Positions 17,837 through 28,410 of a stretch of 64,000 nt of DNA are shown piece by piece. Each line of letters starts with the position of its first letter. The first letter of the stretch is position 1. Below the pieces are notes generated by a model. The model made no database searches and was not told where the DNA came from. It saw only the letters and a list, made by a program, of their open reading frames with translations. The DNA comes from an uncultured Chloroflexota bacterium (GTDB lineage: Bacteria; Chloroflexota; Anaerolineae; Anaerolineales; Anaerolineaceae). The stretch covers positions 1 through 64,000 of the forward strand of contig CACYHU010000050.1 of NCBI GenBank assembly GCA_902774215.1. Reading direction: 5' to 3'. A program made the translations under genes and the position numbers.

Positions 17837-18955
17837 TTAATTCTCCTTGGTTTTCCAACCGGCATCAATGCGCCGGGTCAATTCATCCAACTGAAGCAGC
17901 CCGCTGAGTGCGTCATAGGCGGTCACTGAAGAGGCACCCTCAGCAGCCGCTAATTTGCAGCAAATTTGCGGATCGTCTCCTTTAAGTACAGCTGACAGGA
18001 AAGCAGCGATACTCACGTCGCCGGCACCGGTGCCGGAGCGTACAATATCCACTTCAAAGCATGGCTGCGTTCCTTCTTTTGCGATCCAGTCTTCCCGGTT
18101 GAACGCCAGATTGGAACCGATTGCGGCAATGCGGTCTTTTCCCGCTGTTTTATAACAAATGCCTGACGTTCCGCATTTGATCATGATTGAAGCACAGCCC
18201 AGGTCAATGCATTTTTCAGCAAGCGGTTTTGCATATTGTTCCAGGTCCAGACCGTTTGTGATATCGTCGCGGGAATCGGAAAGCGACTGCCAGGTGTGAC
18301 GATCCAGGATCCAGCAGAGTTCTTCAAAGCTTGGCGTAAAAAAGTCTACATAAGGCAGCGTTTTTTCCAGTATCATTTCCCAGTCAGCTTTTCCTGCCGG
18401 GCTTTGCGGATCGATGGCCGCCAAATCCAGTGCTGTGGCAATATTCTTTTCCTTGAGGCGGTGATACATAGTGCATAATTCGTCACCATTGTCTTCATAC
18501 ATTTTTTTCATGATAGGCGGATAACCGAAGTGGAATAGTGCTGTATCGCCGATCTCATCCCAGGGAATATCTTCACAGGAAAAACTGTCATTGGCACCCG
18601 GGTCATGGAGGAAGATGCGGTCGATACCGGGAATGGCCAGAACAACCGAATAGGAAGTGCTGGCACCTTCTACTTCAATCAGGCCGCCTGCTCCATAGCC
18701 GGCAAAGATATCCCGTATCATGTGTCCAAAAGAATCACATCCGATTTTCCCCATCAGACGAACATCATTTCCCAACAGCTTCATAGCGAGGCCTGTGTTG
18801 GCGACACATCCTCCGGTATTGATTTTCACATTGTTCATGTGGATCAGTTTCCCGGGCTCAAGAATGTCAGTAATTTTGTTCACATTCTTCTGTTGTGCGA
18901 AAACCGGTGTGATATCTATGCAGACATGACCGGCACATATTACTTTTGGTTTCAT
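17837..18955 (-). CDS. PfkB-family sugar kinase
   Basis: A 372-residue ribokinase-fold kinase. The N-terminal substrate-binding motif is seen in GGCVANTGLAMKLLG near residue 47, and the C-terminal signature with the catalytic base in RSGTGAGDVSIAAF near residue 310. It is 40 to 60 residues longer than typical PfkB proteins, mainly in the middle. It phosphorylates a sugar or sugar phosphate with ATP. It is the first gene of the kinase-aldolase operon, with AAGGAA before the ATG, and diverges from the topoisomerase gene. Substrate unknown; a ketose pathway is likely because of the aldolase. Confidence 0.87.
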   Translation of the reverse strand: MKPKVICAGHVCIDITPVFAQQKNVNKITDILEPGKLIHMNNVKINTGGCVANTGLAMKLLGNDVRLMGKIGCDSFGHMIRDIFAGYGAGGLIEVEGASTSYSVVLAIPGIDRIFLHDPGANDSFSCEDIPWDEIGDTALFHFGYPPIMKKMYEDNGDELCTMYHRLKEKNIATALDLAAIDPQSPAGKADWEMILEKTLPYVDFFTPSFEELCWILDRHTWQSLSDSRDDITNGLDLEQYAKPLAEKCIDLGCASIMIKCGTSGICYKTAGKDRIAAIGSNLAFNREDWIAKEGTQPCFEVDIVRSGTGAGDVSIAAFLSAVLKGDDPQICCKLAAAEGASSVTAYDALSGLLQLDELTRRIDAGWKTKEN

Positions 18956-19085
18956 CTTATCGTTCCTTTTCCGCTTGATCCTTATTTCAATAATTATAAA
19001 TTGTTTTATCGGAATTTGTATAAATATTCTTGTGTAAAACCTCTTTCATTTCAATAGTGAATAATCAGAACCAATAGTAAAAATA

Positions 19086-19094
19086 TGCTATAAT
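19086..19094 (+). promoter_or_regulatory. Extended -10 promoter of the topoisomerase gene
   Basis: TGCTATAAT, a perfect extended -10 box, 32 bases before the ATG at 19126. No good -35 hexamer is seen, as is normal for this promoter type. The same TGCTATAAT occurs at 51733. Confidence 0.75.
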
Positions 19095-19125
19095 ATTCCA
19101 TTTGGAAAGAATAGACGGAGGCTTT

Positions 19126-21696
19126 ATGGAAAATACGGGACGGGGAATCAGACAAGTCGATATTGATAAGGAGATGCAGCAGTCCTATCTGGATTATGCG
19201 ATGAGCGTGATCATCTCACGTGCTCTGCCTGATGCCAGGGACGGAATGAAGCCGGTTCAGCGCCGGATCCTTTATGCGATGTATGACATGGGTATCCGTC
19301 CGGAACTGCCTTACAAAAAGTCTGCCCGTATTGTCGGTGAAGTACTCGGTAAATATCATCCGCACGGTGATGCAGCGGTATACGATGCCATGGCCCGTCT
19401 GGCTCAGGATTTTACCATTCGCTATCCGCTGGTTGATGGTCAGGGAAATTTTGGGTCTATTGATGGCGATCCTCCGGCTGCCATGCGTTATACTGAAGCC
19501 AGGCTCGACAAGATCTCAATGGAGATCCTGAAGGATATCGATGAAGAGACAGTCGGATTTACCGGTAACTTTGACGACACGCTGAAGGAGCCTGAAGTGC
19601 TTCCGGCTATTGTCCCGAACCTGCTGGTGAACGGTGCCAGCGGGATCGCTGTCGGAATGGCAACGAACATTCCGCCTCATAATCTGGGGGAGATCTGTGA
19701 CGCGGTGATCTATCTGCTCCATGAATGGGAGCGTTATGATGATATCACTGTCGAAGACCTGATGAAATATGTCAAAGGTCCGGACTTCCCGACCGGCGGT
19801 ATTGTTGTGCTGGAAGATGCACGGAATGAGCTTGTTTCCGCCTATGCGACCGGCAGAGGGCGTCTGATGGTCCGCGGCAGGGTCCATTTGGAGGATATGG
19901 GCCGAGGCCGCAGCCGGCTGATCATCACAGAGATACCATATCAGATCAACAAAACCGGGCTGATCGAACGAATTGCACAGCTTGTGCGGGACGGGATCAT
20001 AGAGGGGATTGTTGACCTCCGTGATGAATCCGACCGCCAGGGTATGCGTGTAGTTATTGAACTTTCCAAGACAGCTGATCCGGATACGATCCTGAGGGAT
20101 CTCTACAAACGTACTCCGCTTCAGACAACTTTCGGTATCATTCTGCTGGCGCTTGTGGAAAACAAACCAAGGATACTGAGTCTCAAGGAAGCACTGAAGG
20201 TTTATGCTGACCATCAATTGGAAGTGATCCGCCGAAAGACTGAGTTCGAACTGGCAAAGGCAAAAAAACGTGCCCACATTCTTGAAGGACTTTTGATCGC
20301 TATTGATAACCTGGATGAAGTTATCCATATCATTCGGTCCTCTGAAAATGAAGCCGCAGCCCGTGATGCTATCATGGCAAGGTTCAAACTCGACCGAGAA
20401 CAGACTCAGGCTATTCTTGATATGCCGCTGAAACGTCTGACCCATCTGGAATATGATAAGCTGCTGGCTGAACTGGAATCATTGCGTCAGGCTATAAGGG
20501 ACATGGAGGAACTGCTGGCTTCTCCGCTGAAGATGCGTGAATTACTCGCATCCAAGCTGCGTGATTTGATACAAACCTATGGTGACGCACGCCGTACACA
20601 AATCGCCCTGTTGGGTGAAGGGGTTTCTTCGAAGGAAATGCTGACTGCCAACGCTCTGATACAGGCCGAAGACTGCTTTGTCGGACTTACGCGTGACGGA
20701 AAAATCGGACGTGTTGAAATTGAAACCGTGAAGCAGCGCGGGTTTGCAATTCCGGAATGGATCGTCCGATCTGATACACAGCAGACGGTCTATGTGGTCA
20801 GTGAGACCGGTAAGACCTGCGGTATTTATGTTGAAACACTGCCGAAAGTGGATGATTTTTCTGCCGGTATTGATTTCAACGGTGTATCTGGCTGGAGCTC
20901 TGCAGATAAACCGGTGACGATCTTTACCATGCCGTCAAGGGATAAAATGGGTGATTCGGCATCTGTGATCACTGTCACTGAAAAGGGTATGCTGAAACGC
21001 TCTCTTGTTGGAGATGTGCCCTTCGCGTCTTCACAATCCTTTAACTTATGCAAAATAAATTCCGGAGACCGGTTGCTCAATGTTCTGGTAAGTGAATCTG
21101 AAGATCTTGATATCATGCTGGTAACGCGGAACGGGATGGGAATTCGTTTCGGTCAGGATGATCTGAGACCGATGGGACTGGTGGCTGCCGGTGTGAACGG
21201 TATCAAATTTAAAGGGGATGATGCTGTGGTCGGCGCTTCACTGGTTACAGAAAAAGACAGCTGCTGTTTTGTGCTAAATGACTGGTCCCTCGGACAGATC
21301 GCGGTTGCTGATTTCCCGAAACAGGGCCGGTACGGACAGGGTGTGATCGCGCTGCGTCTGAAAGATAATACACGGGTCGTAGGCTTCTTTAATATGAATA
21401 CCACGAATGCTCTGCTTTTTGTCCGCTTCGGAACAGGACGCTTCCGATCGCTGAAACCTGCTGCAGCAAAGCCCGGCCGAAGGGCGCGTTCACTGGAACC
21501 GGTAACACAGAATCTGCTGCACGAGGCTGTCGGTGTGATCTGGCTGCCGATGGAGCAGGCGCAAGCGGAATCAGAGAAAAAAGACAGCGGTGATAAGCCG
21601 AAAGAACCGAAAATTTCACAAAAGCAGGAAAAAGAAGAGGAAAAACCTTCCCTCGGAAAAGAAGGTTCTTCTCCGGAACAGGCTTCATTGTTTTAG
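19126..21696 (+). CDS. gyrA: DNA gyrase / topoisomerase IV subunit A
   Basis: A type IIA topoisomerase A subunit of 856 residues. The N-terminal winged-helix and tower domains are standard, with the DNA-cleaving Tyr122 in AAMRYTE and the quinolone region [13 protein letters not shown]. Position 83 (E. coli numbering) is Ala, not Ser. The C-terminal beta-pinwheel is present, but at the place of the GyrA box I see [11 protein letters not shown] rather than QRRGGKG. The tail is an acidic/Lys-rich stretch. GGAGG at 19117-19121 fixes the start at 19126; a TTG at 19102 is in frame but unsupported. No gyrB or parE is adjacent. The missing box leaves gyrase versus topo IV-like activity open. Confidence 0.9.
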   Translation: MENTGRGIRQVDIDKEMQQSYLDYAMSVIISRALPDARDGMKPVQRRILYAMYDMGIRPELPYKKSARIVGEVLGKYHPHGDAAVYDAMARLAQDFTIRYPLVDGQGNFGSIDGDPPAAMRYTEARLDKISMEILKDIDEETVGFTGNFDDTLKEPEVLPAIVPNLLVNGASGIAVGMATNIPPHNLGEICDAVIYLLHEWERYDDITVEDLMKYVKGPDFPTGGIVVLEDARNELVSAYATGRGRLMVRGRVHLEDMGRGRSRLIITEIPYQINKTGLIERIAQLVRDGIIEGIVDLRDESDRQGMRVVIELSKTADPDTILRDLYKRTPLQTTFGIILLALVENKPRILSLKEALKVYADHQLEVIRRKTEFELAKAKKRAHILEGLLIAIDNLDEVIHIIRSSENEAAARDAIMARFKLDREQTQAILDMPLKRLTHLEYDKLLAELESLRQAIRDMEELLASPLKMRELLASKLRDLIQTYGDARRTQIALLGEGVSSKEMLTANALIQAEDCFVGLTRDGKIGRVEIETVKQRGFAIPEWIVRSDTQQTVYVVSETGKTCGIYVETLPKVDDFSAGIDFNGVSGWSSADKPVTIFTMPSRDKMGDSASVITVTEKGMLKRSLVGDVPFASSQSFNLCKINSGDRLLNVLVSESEDLDIMLVTRNGMGIRFGQDDLRPMGLVAAGVNGIKFKGDDAVVGASLVTEKDSCCFVLNDWSLGQIAVADFPKQGRYGQGVIALRLKDNTRVVGFFNMNTTNALLFVRFGTGRFRSLKPAAAKPGRRARSLEPVTQNLLHEAVGVIWLPMEQAQAESEKKDSGDKPKEPKISQKQEKEEEKPSLGKEGSSPEQASLF

Positions 21697-21725
21697 AAAT
21701 ATAAAAATCAAAGCCATCCGCAAAT

Positions 21726-21787
21726 GAGTCGAAGCAGCCTGTTCTGTTGACTCAAAATGAGTCAGCGAAAACAAGTCACTTCGACTC
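21726..21787. repeat. Nested inverted repeat between convergent genes
   Basis: Outer arms GAGTCGAAG (21726-21734) and CTTCGACTC (21779-21787) enclose an inner perfect palindrome TGACTCA-AAA-TGAGTCA (21748-21764). No T-run follows, so it is not a classic terminator. It may stop transcription weakly from both sides or bind a protein. Confidence 0.6.
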
Positions 21788-21822
21788 GGAAAAATCTATG
21801 ATTTATGATGTTTTTCTTTGAT

Positions 21823-23790
21823 TTATATCTCTGATTTTTCATCCAATAATTTATTTTTGATGCCCACCAGACTGACCAGGATTAGCAGCCAGCCGATCAG
21901 GCAGAATATTTCCGTGCTGTAAATATAGCGTCTTTCAGGCTGATTTACGATGAAGATAAACAGGTGTGCTATATGCATCAGCGAGATGGTAAAGCCTGTT
22001 AATGAATCCGTATTTACGTTTACGGCAAAAAGGATAAGGAATAAAACCGCAAGACCGGCAAAAGGAACCGGACCAAGCTGCAGGCGTGTTCTGGCAAGTG
22101 CTGTTTTCAGCGATTCTGCAAGCGCTGATACGAATTCCCTCGGGTGCAGTTTAAATATATGCCTGCTGATTTTACCGAGTATCGGACTGCAGCTGATGAG
22201 GTCATAGCCGTATTCCTGTGCCGTGGCAATGGCGGCCTCCCACATATAGGTATTTTGATCTGCCTCACCGAGCTCTGCTTTTTTCTTCATCAGGTCGGCG
22301 CAAAATTCGCGGAGTTCCGGATCTTCGAAGGTATCTTCATCTCCCGGCTGCATAAGTTCGACGGCACGGGCCGCATCCACATAACCTGAAGTGGGCATCC
22401 ATACAAAAACTTTGTATTGCCTGTAAATCGTAACAGCCGGAATGGCGGTGATGCCGATAAAAGCCAGCACTCCGATCACAGGGAGCAGTAAATTTATTTT
22501 TTCGCGCAACAACATCAGAAAACAGATGCCGATCGGAATGACGAGGAAAATATTGGCAGGACGGATCAGCATACCGAACCCGGCGAGTATACATAAGAAC
22601 AGAAAGAAAACGCTGTTCTTTTCTTTCATGCATAGAATAAAAAGAGCGGTGATAATGAGGCAGACAGCCTGGGACAGACACTCGGTCATGATATAGCTGT
22701 TATCGACCCCCAGAAATCCGCCGCAGAGGATGATCTGTGCGGCGAAGGTAAACCATGAAAGCGGATAATAACGGGCGTAAACCGCAAAGAGGATCAAAAA
22801 TGCCGCGGCAAGAACAATTTTCTGAGCCCGGGCTATATGGATCAGTCCTCTGCTGTCTGTTTTTGTTCCGTCTGTCAGGCGTTCATCCGGTTGGGTATCT
22901 CTTTCAAGCCGGATCTCACCAAGCCCGCCGCTGCCTGTCAGGGAGTAAATCGTTTCTATGAAGACAGGATATCCCGGTGTTCTGATGGAGGATGCTGTGT
23001 AGTGTTCAATGTAATCGGCAGAATCAGCGCGCTGTCCGAAATAATTCCATTCCGGAATGAAATAATAAACCGTGTTGAGAAGAACAACGGCGGCGGCAAG
23101 AACGGCAAGGAATCTGCTCTTTCCTGCAAGCAGTGTATTCAGCAAAAGCAGCACAAACAGCAGACAGATGAAAATGAGATTCCGCTGAAGAAGCGGTTTG
23201 ATTATATAGGAACCGAAAGCTTTCGGAGCGGATGAAAAGATCATCAGGTCCCATGGCAGCAACATCAGTATAAACAAGAGTATGGTTCCGAATCGAACCG
23301 GATTTATAGCCGCTTTTTTGTCCTTTGATTTATGTATTTGGAACATAAGCACCACAGCGGAGAGTACGGCAAGGCAGAACAAAACCAGAAGATAGCGGTT
23401 CCGGATAATGACCGGGCTGATAATACTGTATTCATGGTTTTCCGGACGGTTATCTGACGCCGAAAAATACAGGTCATTATTTTCCATTATTTTATGCGCA
23501 CCGAGCCCCCGGTCTTTGATCGTGGCGATAATATCTTCATTTACAGAAAGCGGCGGATTGCTGAGGAGTGTTTCATCTTCTTTCAGATAAAACGGAAGAC
23601 CAAGCCTGCTGATATTTTCATCACGGACAAACGCGTAATAACCGTTCCCGGTATCATGGGTGATGCTGCCAAGAGGTTCTTCTTTCCACAGTAAAATCAG
23701 ACTGCCGGCACGGTTCAAAGCCGCAAGCAGAAATATAAATATAAAGAAGGCTGAAATCAAAGAAACAGTTTTTTGAAATGTCGATTTCAT
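21823..23790 (-). CDS. Polytopic membrane glycosyltransferase-like protein (GT-C / GT39-like)
   Basis: A 655-residue membrane protein with about twelve helices. After an N-terminal helix comes an extracellular region of about 100 residues, and later a loop with RADSADYIEHY followed by IRTPGYPVFI, the acidic loop plus RTPGYP signature of many bacterial GT-C proteins that use lipid-linked sugars. It probably transfers or handles a sugar outside the membrane. It stands alone: the upstream neighbour is the opp system behind a terminator and the downstream one is convergent gyrA. Donor and acceptor unknown. Confidence 0.7.
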   Translation of the reverse strand: MKSTFQKTVSLISAFFIFIFLLAALNRAGSLILLWKEEPLGSITHDTGNGYYAFVRDENISRLGLPFYLKEDETLLSNPPLSVNEDIIATIKDRGLGAHKIMENNDLYFSASDNRPENHEYSIISPVIIRNRYLLVLFCLAVLSAVVLMFQIHKSKDKKAAINPVRFGTILLFILMLLPWDLMIFSSAPKAFGSYIIKPLLQRNLIFICLLFVLLLLNTLLAGKSRFLAVLAAAVVLLNTVYYFIPEWNYFGQRADSADYIEHYTASSIRTPGYPVFIETIYSLTGSGGLGEIRLERDTQPDERLTDGTKTDSRGLIHIARAQKIVLAAAFLILFAVYARYYPLSWFTFAAQIILCGGFLGVDNSYIMTECLSQAVCLIITALFILCMKEKNSVFFLFLCILAGFGMLIRPANIFLVIPIGICFLMLLREKINLLLPVIGVLAFIGITAIPAVTIYRQYKVFVWMPTSGYVDAARAVELMQPGDEDTFEDPELREFCADLMKKKAELGEADQNTYMWEAAIATAQEYGYDLISCSPILGKISRHIFKLHPREFVSALAESLKTALARTRLQLGPVPFAGLAVLFLILFAVNVNTDSLTGFTISLMHIAHLFIFIVNQPERRYIYSTEIFCLIGWLLILVSLVGIKNKLLDEKSEI

Positions 23791-23885
23791 TGGTATGATC
23801 CCGTGATAAATATGGATATCAAAGAAAGAGGTATAAGGTCTTTGATAATTCTGATACTGAATCCAAACATATTATTATTGTACCT

Positions 23886-23925
23886 AAAAAAGACGCATAT
23901 AAAAATAATCTATATGCGTCTTTTA
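23886..23925 (-). terminator. Terminator of peptide transporter operon 1
   Basis: Perfect stem GACGCATATA / TATATGCGTC with a short AT loop, followed on the minus strand by six T, just 25 bases after the stop of the fused ATPase gene. Confidence 0.9.
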
Positions 23926-23949
23926 CTTCTTGTTATTTATTTTGCAGGA

Positions 23950-26010
23950 TCAGATGCCCAATTCCTTCCGATATCCATCCAGTTCTGACTGATTGCCGTA
24001 AATATAGTGATCCGGCAGGATCTCTACCCAAACCGGTTTGTCAGTTTCATAGTGATGGACTGACGGATCGTAAACCAGAAGCTTCTTTGAACGCTCCAGA
24101 TAGGGATTCGGATTCGGGACAGCCGAAAGCAGTGCTTTCGTGTAGGGGTGGAGCGGATGGAGGAAGAGCTCTTCGGCTTCTGCCAGCTCAACAATGCGTC
24201 CCTTGTGGATGACCGCAATACGGTCAGATATAAAGCGGACAACTGAAAGATCATGGGCGATGAACATGTAAGTGAGTCCGCGGCTCTTCTTCAGATCATT
24301 CAGCAGGTTAAGCACCTGCGCACGGATGGAAACATCCAGCGCGGAAATCGGTTCATCCGCCACAACAAATTTCGGCTGCATGATCAGCGCACGGGCAATA
24401 CCGATACGCTGACGCTGCCCGCCGGAAAATTCATGCGGGAAGCGGCTGGAAAATTCCGGCAGCAAGCCGACTTCCTGCAGCGCTTTCTGAACCTTATCCT
24501 GGCGGTCATGCTCATCTTTATAAAGGTGATGGTTGATCAGGCCTTCGGAAACGATATAGTCCACTTTGGCACGTTCATTTAATGAAGCCATCGGATCCTG
24601 GAAGATCATCTGGCAGGAGCGGATCACATTCAGGTCCTGTTCCCTGCTGATCTTGCCATTGATCTTGTTCCCTTCAAGGAAAACTTCACCGGCAGTAATC
24701 GGATTGATGCGGACCAATGCCCGGCCGATAGTAGTTTTACCGGAACCGGATTCACCAACAAGCGCGAAGGTTTCGCCTTTGTAGATCGTAAAATTCACAT
24801 GGTCGACCGCGATAAATTTCTTCCGTCCGGAACCGAAGGTGACCTGCATATCTTTGACTTCGATCAATGCTTCGCGGTTCGGATCAAGGTGCGGATGGTA
24901 GGCGTTTGGATCAGTGCCTTTGGATTTATTGTCATTCGTTTCCAGCATCTTGATGGCCTGAGGCTGTTCGATGTGCGGAGCGCGCGGGTCGCGGATCCAC
25001 GCCTTGACCATATGAGTTGAAGTCACTTCATACATCGGCGGTTCTTCGAGAAAGTCGATGTTGAGAGCCTTTTTATTGCGGGGAGCGAAAGCATCACCAC
25101 GGATCTTGTTGAAGAGGTTCGGAGGCGTACCATCGATTGCAGGGAGCTTTTCACCTTTGGTACCCAGCTGCGGCAGTGCGGAGAGCAATGCCCAGGTGTA
25201 GGGATGCCAGGGGTCGAAGAAAACCTCATTTGCCATACCAACTTCGATCACCTGACCTGCGTACATGACTGCTACACGGTCTGCCACGTTTGCGACCACA
25301 CCCAGGTCATGGGTGATGTAGATGATGGTCATGTTCTGCTCTTTTTGAAGCCTTCGGATCAGGTCGAGGATCTGAGCCTGGATCGTCACATCCAAAGCTG
25401 TGGTGGGTTCATCGCAGATCAGGATCTGCGGTTTGCAGGCAACAGCGATAGCGATAACGACACGCTGGCGCATACCGCCGGAGAATTCATGCGGGTACTG
25501 CTTGTAGCGGCGTTCCGGATCCGGAATGCCCACAGCGTCAAGAATGCGGATAGTTTCTTCTTTGGCTGCCCTGCCGCGAAGACCCTGATGGAGCTCTACG
25601 GATTCCTGTATCTGATAACCGACAGTCTTCAGCGGATTCAGAGATGTCATCGGATCCTGTGTGACCATGGCGATCTTTTTACCGCGGATCTTCAGCCATT
25701 CCTTTTCCGTCAGTTTCGTCAGGTCTTTCCCGTCATATTCAATGGAGCCGTGAGTAATGGAGCCGTTTTTATCCAGCATACCGACAAAACACTTGGTGAA
25801 AACACTTTTTCCGGAACCGGATTCGCCAACGATAGCCAGCGTTTCCCCTTCATACAAGTCCAGAGAAGCCCGGCGGATGGCGGTCAGCTGGTTGCCGCGC
25901 AAAGAAAAGGTGACTTCAAGTTCCTTTGCGGAAAGCAGAGGCTTTTGTGATAAAACCTGACGCGCGCGGGCATCAAAATCAACAACATGGATATCTTTGT
26001 TATCACTCAT
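23950..26010 (-). CDS. oppDF: Fused oligopeptide ABC transporter ATPase (OppD-OppF)
   Basis: A 686-residue protein with two full ABC ATPase domains in one chain. Domain 1: Walker A GESGSGKS near residue 63, signature FSGGMRQR, Walker [12 protein letters not shown]. Domain 2: GESGSGKT near 415, [19 protein letters not shown]. Each is followed by the OppD/F-type C-terminal extension; a linker of about 50 residues joins them. It powers uptake through the OppBC pair encoded upstream. On the coding strand GGAGG is only two bases before the first ATG (26016) but eight before the second, so 26010 is the likelier start. The other opp system here keeps oppD and oppF separate. Confidence 0.93.
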   Translation of the reverse strand: MSDNKDIHVVDFDARARQVLSQKPLLSAKELEVTFSLRGNQLTAIRRASLDLYEGETLAIVGESGSGKSVFTKCFVGMLDKNGSITHGSIEYDGKDLTKLTEKEWLKIRGKKIAMVTQDPMTSLNPLKTVGYQIQESVELHQGLRGRAAKEETIRILDAVGIPDPERRYKQYPHEFSGGMRQRVVIAIAVACKPQILICDEPTTALDVTIQAQILDLIRRLQKEQNMTIIYITHDLGVVANVADRVAVMYAGQVIEVGMANEVFFDPWHPYTWALLSALPQLGTKGEKLPAIDGTPPNLFNKIRGDAFAPRNKKALNIDFLEEPPMYEVTSTHMVKAWIRDPRAPHIEQPQAIKMLETNDNKSKGTDPNAYHPHLDPNREALIEVKDMQVTFGSGRKKFIAVDHVNFTIYKGETFALVGESGSGKTTIGRALVRINPITAGEVFLEGNKINGKISREQDLNVIRSCQMIFQDPMASLNERAKVDYIVSEGLINHHLYKDEHDRQDKVQKALQEVGLLPEFSSRFPHEFSGGQRQRIGIARALIMQPKFVVADEPISALDVSIRAQVLNLLNDLKKSRGLTYMFIAHDLSVVRFISDRIAVIHKGRIVELAEAEELFLHPLHPYTKALLSAVPNPNPYLERSKKLLVYDPSVHHYETDKPVWVEILPDHYIYGNQSELDGYRKELGI

Positions 26011-26025
26011 TGTCATGCCCTCCTT

Positions 26026-27084
26026 TTATACATGGTTGCGCGGGTCGCAGGCATCGGAAAAAGCGTTCCCGACCAGATAAAACGTGATCGTAATAACCGA
26101 AACGATGATGGCAGGGAATATCAGTGTATAGGAAGCCCGCGGGAACACGGAGCGGGCGCTGGACAGCAGCATTCCAAGGGAAGGCTTTGTGACATCCATC
26201 AGCCCTAAATATGTAAGTGTTGTCTCATATGCGATCGTGTTCGGGATCGCGAGTGCCAGTCTAAGGATGATTACGGAAACCAGATATGGGAAAATATTCC
26301 GGAAAAGGATCCTTCCAAGACCGGTCCCAAGACATCTGGAAGCCAGATTATATTCGCGGTCGCGGTACATGAACACCAGATTGCGGACATTGCGTGCAGT
26401 AGCGAGCCAGCCGAATGCAACCATTGCGATCCCCATCGTAACCATATTTTTCCCGACCATCAGTGCGATAAGTGTCATATAAATGATGGTTGGAATATTG
26501 TCGATCAGGTTATACAGTTCGGTGAAGAAGCGGTCCAGCGGACGGACATACCCCCAGACCAAACCGATCAGCACACCAAGGGTGATCTGTCCAAGAGAGA
26601 CCAGTACAGCCAGCAAAATGGATGCACGGGTTGCATACCAGACCTGTGCCCAGTAGTCCTGACCGATCGCGTTAGTCCCGAACCAGAATTCGCTGTTCGG
26701 CGGAATATAAGACCTGTTGATCGGGTCCGGCGCCATGTTGATATCATATTTCCCAATGGCACTCGCAATAAATGTGAAAATGAAGAGAAGAATGAACACA
26801 ATGGACATAAAAACAGCAGACTTTTTCTTCAAAAAGTTTTGCCAGACGCTTTTCCAATAGGAATAATTGGAATATCCAATGCGTTCAGCTTCCATCGGTT
26901 TGTATTCAGCAAAGTCAAAGAGCTGTTTTTCAGGAAGATTAAAACGGGAAGAAACATACTCCCGGCCCTTTGGGCGTTCTTCATACAGCTTTGTATCTAT
27001 TTTTTCCGGTTTTAAATCCAGGTTCGGAACCGGCTGCTCCATTTCCTGAACAGTCTTCTTTTGAGAATTATCTTTATTACTCAT
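26026..27084 (-). CDS. oppC: Oligopeptide ABC transporter permease OppC
   Basis: A 352-residue permease with a cytoplasmic N-terminal extension of about 90 charged residues, a first helix (SAVFMSIVFILLFIFTFIAS) and five more helices with the typical coupling-loop region near RNVRNLVFMYRDREYNLASR. It forms the membrane channel with OppB for peptide import. Its ATG overlaps the oppB stop by one base (TGATG), so the two are translationally coupled, and the fused ATPase follows after 15 bases. Confidence 0.93.
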   Translation of the reverse strand: MSNKDNSQKKTVQEMEQPVPNLDLKPEKIDTKLYEERPKGREYVSSRFNLPEKQLFDFAEYKPMEAERIGYSNYSYWKSVWQNFLKKKSAVFMSIVFILLFIFTFIASAIGKYDINMAPDPINRSYIPPNSEFWFGTNAIGQDYWAQVWYATRASILLAVLVSLGQITLGVLIGLVWGYVRPLDRFFTELYNLIDNIPTIIYMTLIALMVGKNMVTMGIAMVAFGWLATARNVRNLVFMYRDREYNLASRCLGTGLGRILFRNIFPYLVSVIILRLALAIPNTIAYETTLTYLGLMDVTKPSLGMLLSSARSVFPRASYTLIFPAIIVSVITITFYLVGNAFSDACDPRNHV

Positions 27085-28274
27085 CAGCGCACCCCTTCTT
27101 TCCCGGTCAGCGTAATACGTGGATCGATCAGCGTCATAAGCAGGTCACCAAGGAAAACCCCCATGATACCCATCGTAGCGTAAAGCAGGACGATCCCCTG
27201 AACGAGGGTGAGGTCATACCGGCCGATCGCCATTGTCAGTTCCGGCCCCATTCCGGGAACCGCGAAGAATGTCTCTGTCAAAAGAGAACCGCCAACTGTC
27301 AGGAGAATCGAATAAGGCAGGTACTGTGCCAGCGGGACGAAGGCATTTTTCAAAACATGCCGGAACATTACCTGCTGGTCAGTCAGGCCTTTGAGCTTGG
27401 CAAGACGAATATAATCCTTGTTCAATTCATCCACCATGTAGCGGCGGGTCCAGAGCATATAACCGGCAGTAGAACCGATAGAGAGACAAATAATCGGGAG
27501 AACCATGGTCAGACTGGGATTCTTCGCTGTTGCGTCATAACGCATCGGCAGTCCGAAGAAGGTGGCACCGGCGATCATGATCACGGTATAAATGACCAGA
27601 TGCGGCACCGCGTTGACAATAACGGTATAAGCGGTTCCGATGTGATCGAAGAGCTGGTCTTTATATCTTGCCTGCAGAACACCGAAAACGACACCGAGAA
27701 CAAGAGAAATTCCCAGCGAAATAAGACCGATTTTCATTGAGACAGCCATTTTTGTGGCAATCACATCTGTAACATACTGGTTTTTTTCAAGACGGATGCT
27801 TTTGCCGAGATTGAACTTCAGCCTGGCACTATAACCATCTTTCAGTTTGCCGGCAAAAGGATCCTCACCTTTCAATTTCATCGAAAGGTATTTCCAGATA
27901 TTTACTGAATCAATCGTTTTTACCTCTTTCCCCTTTTCATTATAAACACGCATCTGGAACATGTCGCGGAAAAAATCTCCCAACTGTGCCAGAACAGAGC
28001 GGTTCACATAACCTGTGCCATGAGATTCGCCATGACTGCAGGATTCACAGGGATGGCCGTCAATTTCACCTTTTCCGCCGCACTCGCGGCAGATCTGCAT
28101 GATCCCCAGACGCTCCAGTTTTGCATATTTCTGGGATTCAGTGAATTTCATCAATTCATCTTCCGTGAAGAAATAGTCACTGGGCATCAGCCGCAGCAGA
28201 AAAAAAACAATGCAGACGACTAACAGGATAACGAGGATCGATTGAAAAAAACGTTTCAGAATGTATTTGACCAT
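27084..28274 (-). CDS. oppB: Oligopeptide ABC transporter permease OppB with a Cys-rich extracellular insert
   Basis: A 396-residue OppB/DppB-type permease, about 80 residues longer than usual. The first helix (residues 10-30) is followed by a long outer loop that contains CRECGGKG at residues 62-69 and CESC at 76-79, spacing like one DnaJ zinc repeat (CxxCxGxG plus a second CxxC). The rest has the usual five helices and the conserved C-terminal LTETFFAVPGMG. The loop faces outward in the normal OppB topology, so a metal site or disulfides near the binding protein dock is inferred. It is coupled to oppC and lies downstream of two binding-protein genes. Confidence 0.92.
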   Translation of the reverse strand: MVKYILKRFFQSILVILLVVCIVFFLLRLMPSDYFFTEDELMKFTESQKYAKLERLGIMQICRECGGKGEIDGHPCESCSHGESHGTGYVNRSVLAQLGDFFRDMFQMRVYNEKGKEVKTIDSVNIWKYLSMKLKGEDPFAGKLKDGYSARLKFNLGKSIRLEKNQYVTDVIATKMAVSMKIGLISLGISLVLGVVFGVLQARYKDQLFDHIGTAYTVIVNAVPHLVIYTVIMIAGATFFGLPMRYDATAKNPSLTMVLPIICLSIGSTAGYMLWTRRYMVDELNKDYIRLAKLKGLTDQQVMFRHVLKNAFVPLAQYLPYSILLTVGGSLLTETFFAVPGMGPELTMAIGRYDLTLVQGIVLLYATMGIMGVFLGDLLMTLIDPRITLTGKEGVR

Positions 28275-28307
28275 GTGTCCTTTCCTCCTTTGTTTATTTA
28301 TTTGGCC

Positions 28308-28406
28308 GGTAGTTGGTAGTTATTAGTTAATGTCAGGATCATTGATTTTTCTGTTTAAAATATTCAAAAGCATCTGTCAACTACTAACTGCCAACTACTA
28401 ACTGCT
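28308..28406. repeat. Heptamer arrays in inverted arrangement
   Basis: Left array GGTAGTT GGTAGTT ATTAGTT (28308-28328) and right array of CAACTAC/TAACTGC units (28378-28405), which read as inverted copies of each other around a 50-base AT-rich spacer. CATCTG marks the inner edge of the right array. It sits between oppB and the first binding-protein gene. Confidence 0.6.
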
Positions 28407-28410
28407 CTAA

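Noticed and set aside
19516-20445. 309-codon minus-strand frame opposite gyrA
   Set aside because: Fully covered by conserved gyrA sequence and shows no protein motif.
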